DNA of 6,820 bases, from assembly GCA_036375215.1 (NCBI GenBank), contig DASUSH010000051.1:1-6820 (forward strand), given 5' to 3'. This document shows, piece by piece, positions 5,403 to 6,820 of this stretch; position 1 is the first letter of the stretch; each line of letters begins with the position of its first letter. A model generated the notes under the pieces. That model did not search any database, had not been told where the DNA came from, and saw only the letters and a program-made list of their open reading frames with translations. A program made the translations under genes and the position numbers. This DNA comes from DASUSH01 sp036375215. GTDB taxonomy: Bacteria > Actinomycetota > Thermoleophilia > Solirubrobacterales > 70-9.

Positions 5403-6681
5403 CGCGGCCCATGAGGTCGTCCCAGCTCTCGCGGCGCACGACCACGCGCGCGTCGCCGCCCGCACAGAAGATCACCGGCGGCCGCGGCACGCCGTTGTAG
5501 TTGTTCGCCATCGCGTGACCGTAGGCCCCCGTCGCCGGGGTGACGAGGACGTCGCCGGGCCGCGGGCGGGCGAGCAGGACGTCGCGAACGAGGATGTCGC
5601 CGGACTCGCAGTGCATGCCGGCGATCGTCGCCGGCGCGTCCGGTGCCTCTCCGGCGCGGTCGGCGACGAGCGCCTCGTAGCGCGCGCCGTAGAGCATCGG
5701 CCGCAGGTTGTCCGACATGCCGCCGTCGACGGCGACGTAGGTGCGCACGCCCGGGATCTCCTTGACCGTGCCGACGGTGTAGATCGTCAGGCCGGGGTTG
5801 CCGACCAGCGAGCGGCCGGGTTCGACCAGGATCCGCGGCACCGGGTCGAAGACCCGCTCGACGCCGCGCACCTTGACCTCGGCGTACGCGTCGACCGAGG
5901 GCGGCTCGTCCTCGGACGTGTAGGCGATCCCGAGCCCGCCGCCGACGTTCAGGATGCGGCACCAGTCGCCGTCGACCAGCCGGGCGAGCGCCTCGATCGC
6001 CTTCGTGTAGGGCTCGAGCTCGAAGATCTGCGAGCCGATGTGGGCGTGCAGCCCGACGAGCTCGAGGTTGCGCGAGTCGCGCACCACCTCGATCGCGCGC
6101 GCGGCGAGCCCGTCCTCGAGCCCGAACCCGAACTTCGAGTCGAGCTGCCCGGTCTGGATGTAGGTGTGGGTGTCGGCCTTGATCCCCGGCGTCACGCGGA
6201 TCAGCACGCGCTGGGGATGGTCGAGCAGCGCGTCGAGACGCGCGATCTCGTCGAAGGAGTCGAGGACGATCGTCCCGACCGCGGACTCGCTCGCGTAGCG
6301 GAGCTCCGCGGGGGTCTTGTTGTTGCCGTGGAGGTACATGCGCTCGGGGTCGAAGCCGGCGGCGAGCGCCATCGCGAGCTCGCCCCCGGAAGCGACGTCC
6401 ACGGAGAGGCCGAGCTCCGCGAAGAGGCGGTAGATCGCGGTGATCGGCGCGGCCTTGCTCGCGTAGAGCACCTCGAAGTCGTCCGTGCGCGTGCGGAAGG
6501 CGTCGACGTAAGCGCGCGCTCGGGCCCGCAGGTCGTCCTCGGCGTAGACGTAGGCGGGCGTGCCGAACTCGGCCGCGAGCTCGACGACGTCGCAGCCGCC
6601 GACCTCGAGCCGGCCGCGCTCGTTGACCCGGCTCCCGGCGGGGAACACGGGCGAGGACTCGACGTGATGCGTGGCGAGCAT
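5395..6681 (-). CDS. lysA: Diaminopimelate decarboxylase
   Basis: PLP enzyme that decarboxylates meso-diaminopimelate to L-lysine, the last step of lysine synthesis, in the cytosol. The 428-residue product is full length. It has the PLP lysine K76 in YASKA, DVASGGEL at 95-102, HAHIGSQ at 212-218, the phosphate-binding GGGLGI at 247-252, EPGRSLVG at 287-294, the active-site cysteine C358 in HCESGDIL and the substrate/PLP tyrosine region GAYGHAMANNYNG at 385-397. The two-part fold, an alpha/beta barrel then a beta-sandwich, follows from these motifs. The ATG at 6681 gives an N-terminus like that of actinobacterial LysA (FPAGSRVNERGRLEVGG before the barrel). No Shine-Dalgarno site precedes it; the nine bases before ATG are CCTCCGCCC. 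It is the first gene of the lysA-hom-thrC cluster and overlaps hom by 8 nt. Confidence 0.97.
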   Translation of the reverse strand: MLATHHVESSPVFPAGSRVNERGRLEVGGCDVVELAAEFGTPAYVYAEDDLRARARAYVDAFRTRTDDFEVLYASKAAPITAIYRLFAELGLSVDVASGGELAMALAAGFDPERMYLHGNNKTPAELRYASESAVGTIVLDSFDEIARLDALLDHPQRVLIRVTPGIKADTHTYIQTGQLDSKFGFGLEDGLAARAIEVVRDSRNLELVGLHAHIGSQIFELEPYTKAIEALARLVDGDWCRILNVGGGLGIAYTSEDEPPSVDAYAEVKVRGVERVFDPVPRILVEPGRSLVGNPGLTIYTVGTVKEIPGVRTYVAVDGGMSDNLRPMLYGARYEALVADRAGEAPDAPATIAGMHCESGDILVRDVLLARPRPGDVLVTPATGAYGHAMANNYNGVPRPPVIFCAGGDARVVVRRESWDDLMGRDE

Positions 6682-6690
6682 GGGCGGAGG

Positions 6691-6696
6691 ATTGTG
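6691..6696 (-). promoter_or_regulatory. Possible -10 element for a leaderless lysA transcript
   Basis: The minus strand reads CACAAT, four of six matches to TATAAT, ending 9 nt before the lysA ATG. A start site at the usual distance from a -10 box would fall at or within about 3 nt of the ATG, which agrees with the absence of a Shine-Dalgarno site. I see no good -35 hexamer at 16-18 nt (TTCACT lies 23 nt away). Weak evidence. Confidence 0.22.
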
Positions 6697-6762
6697 ACGG
6701 GCCGCTGGTACCTTCGCCGAGTGAACCCGCCGAATCCTCCGCTTCGCGTCCGGTTCGGCTCG

Positions 6763-6780
6763 ATCTCATCTACATGAGAT
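6763..6780. promoter_or_regulatory. Perfect 7-bp inverted repeat upstream of lysA (operator-like)
   Basis: ATCTCAT (6763-6769) and ATGAGAT (6774-6780) are a perfect inverted repeat with a 4-nt spacer CTAC. It is markedly AT-richer than its surroundings and lies 82 nt upstream of the lysA start. It could be a binding site for a dimeric regulator of lysA or of whatever lies beyond it, or a small transcript hairpin at the end of an upstream gene. No U tract follows on either strand. Confidence 0.4.
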
Positions 6781-6820
6781 GCGGCTGCCGTCGCCCCAGG
6801 CCTCGGACCGCAGCGGCGTC
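6779..6820. other. Coding-like edge sequence, strand undecided
   Basis: From 6779 to the window edge, two mirror-image frames share nearly all G/C third positions. On plus, an ATG at 6779 opens MRLPSPQASDRSGV, which would be the start of a divergent gene. On minus, the frame TPLRSEAWGDGSRISCR ends at a TGA at 6766-6768, which would be the 3' end of a gene co-directional with lysA. I recognise neither peptide; the minus ending does not look like ArgS, a common neighbour of lysA in actinobacteria. Fourteen codons are too few to choose. Confidence 0.35.

Noticed and set aside
4287..5414. Plus-strand open frame opposite hom
   Set aside because: Asp/Val/Arg/Gly-rich mirror of hom; no motifs.
5399..6769. 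Minus-strand open frame of 456 codons overlapping lysA in another frame
   Set aside because: Extremely Arg-rich product; lysA in the competing frame has every catalytic motif.
5200..6777. Plus-strand open frame of 525 codons opposite hom and lysA
   Set aside because: Mirror of the lysA and hom coding frames, with the composition expected of a shadow and no domain.
1..6820. Search for tRNA, rRNA, CRISPR repeats, transposase or integrase genes and attachment sites
   Set aside because: Nothing with the required structure or motifs was seen; genes are tightly packed housekeeping genes with uniform composition and no sign of recent transfer.

Overview
This window is a very GC-rich stretch of bacterial chromosome, and every confident gene lies on the minus strand. 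It holds ordinary housekeeping genes in two groups. The base composition, the GTG start of secA, the poorly developed ribosome binding sites and the gene order lysA-hom-thrC point to Actinomycetota. A deep-branching, non-Streptomyces lineage such as Thermoleophilia fits, but that placement is inference. I found no prophage, insertion sequence, CRISPR array, tRNA or rRNA.

The transcription order runs from high to low coordinates. At the right edge (6682-6820) is a spacer with a perfect 7-bp inverted repeat and a short stretch of coding-like sequence whose strand cannot be decided. Next is an aspartate-family amino-acid cluster: lysA (last step of lysine synthesis), overlapping hom by 8 nt (homoserine dehydrogenase with a C-terminal ACT domain), then thrC 5 nt later (threonine synthase). 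Hom and LysA use aspartate semialdehyde-derived branches, and ThrC finishes threonine. The intermediate enzyme, homoserine kinase (thrB), which often accompanies these genes, is not in the window.

A 135-nt spacer (3004-3138) separates the two groups. It holds the most striking non-coding structure here: a 51-nt nearly complete palindrome (3058-3108) with 13-bp perfect outer arms. A second 6-bp all-GC hairpin lies just before comF.

The second group is comF (ComF-family phosphoribosyltransferase with an N-terminal four-cysteine zinc-ribbon-like segment), hpf/raiA (short ribosome hibernation factor with an arginine-rich tail) and secA (protein translocase ATPase, its C-terminal third cut off by the window edge). 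The order comF-hpf-secA is a known neighbourhood in Gram-positive bacteria.

I did not find a convincing undescribed system. The items most worth a second look are the 51-nt palindrome, the short arginine-tailed HPF, the small repeat/hairpin in the secA leader, and the absence of thrB.
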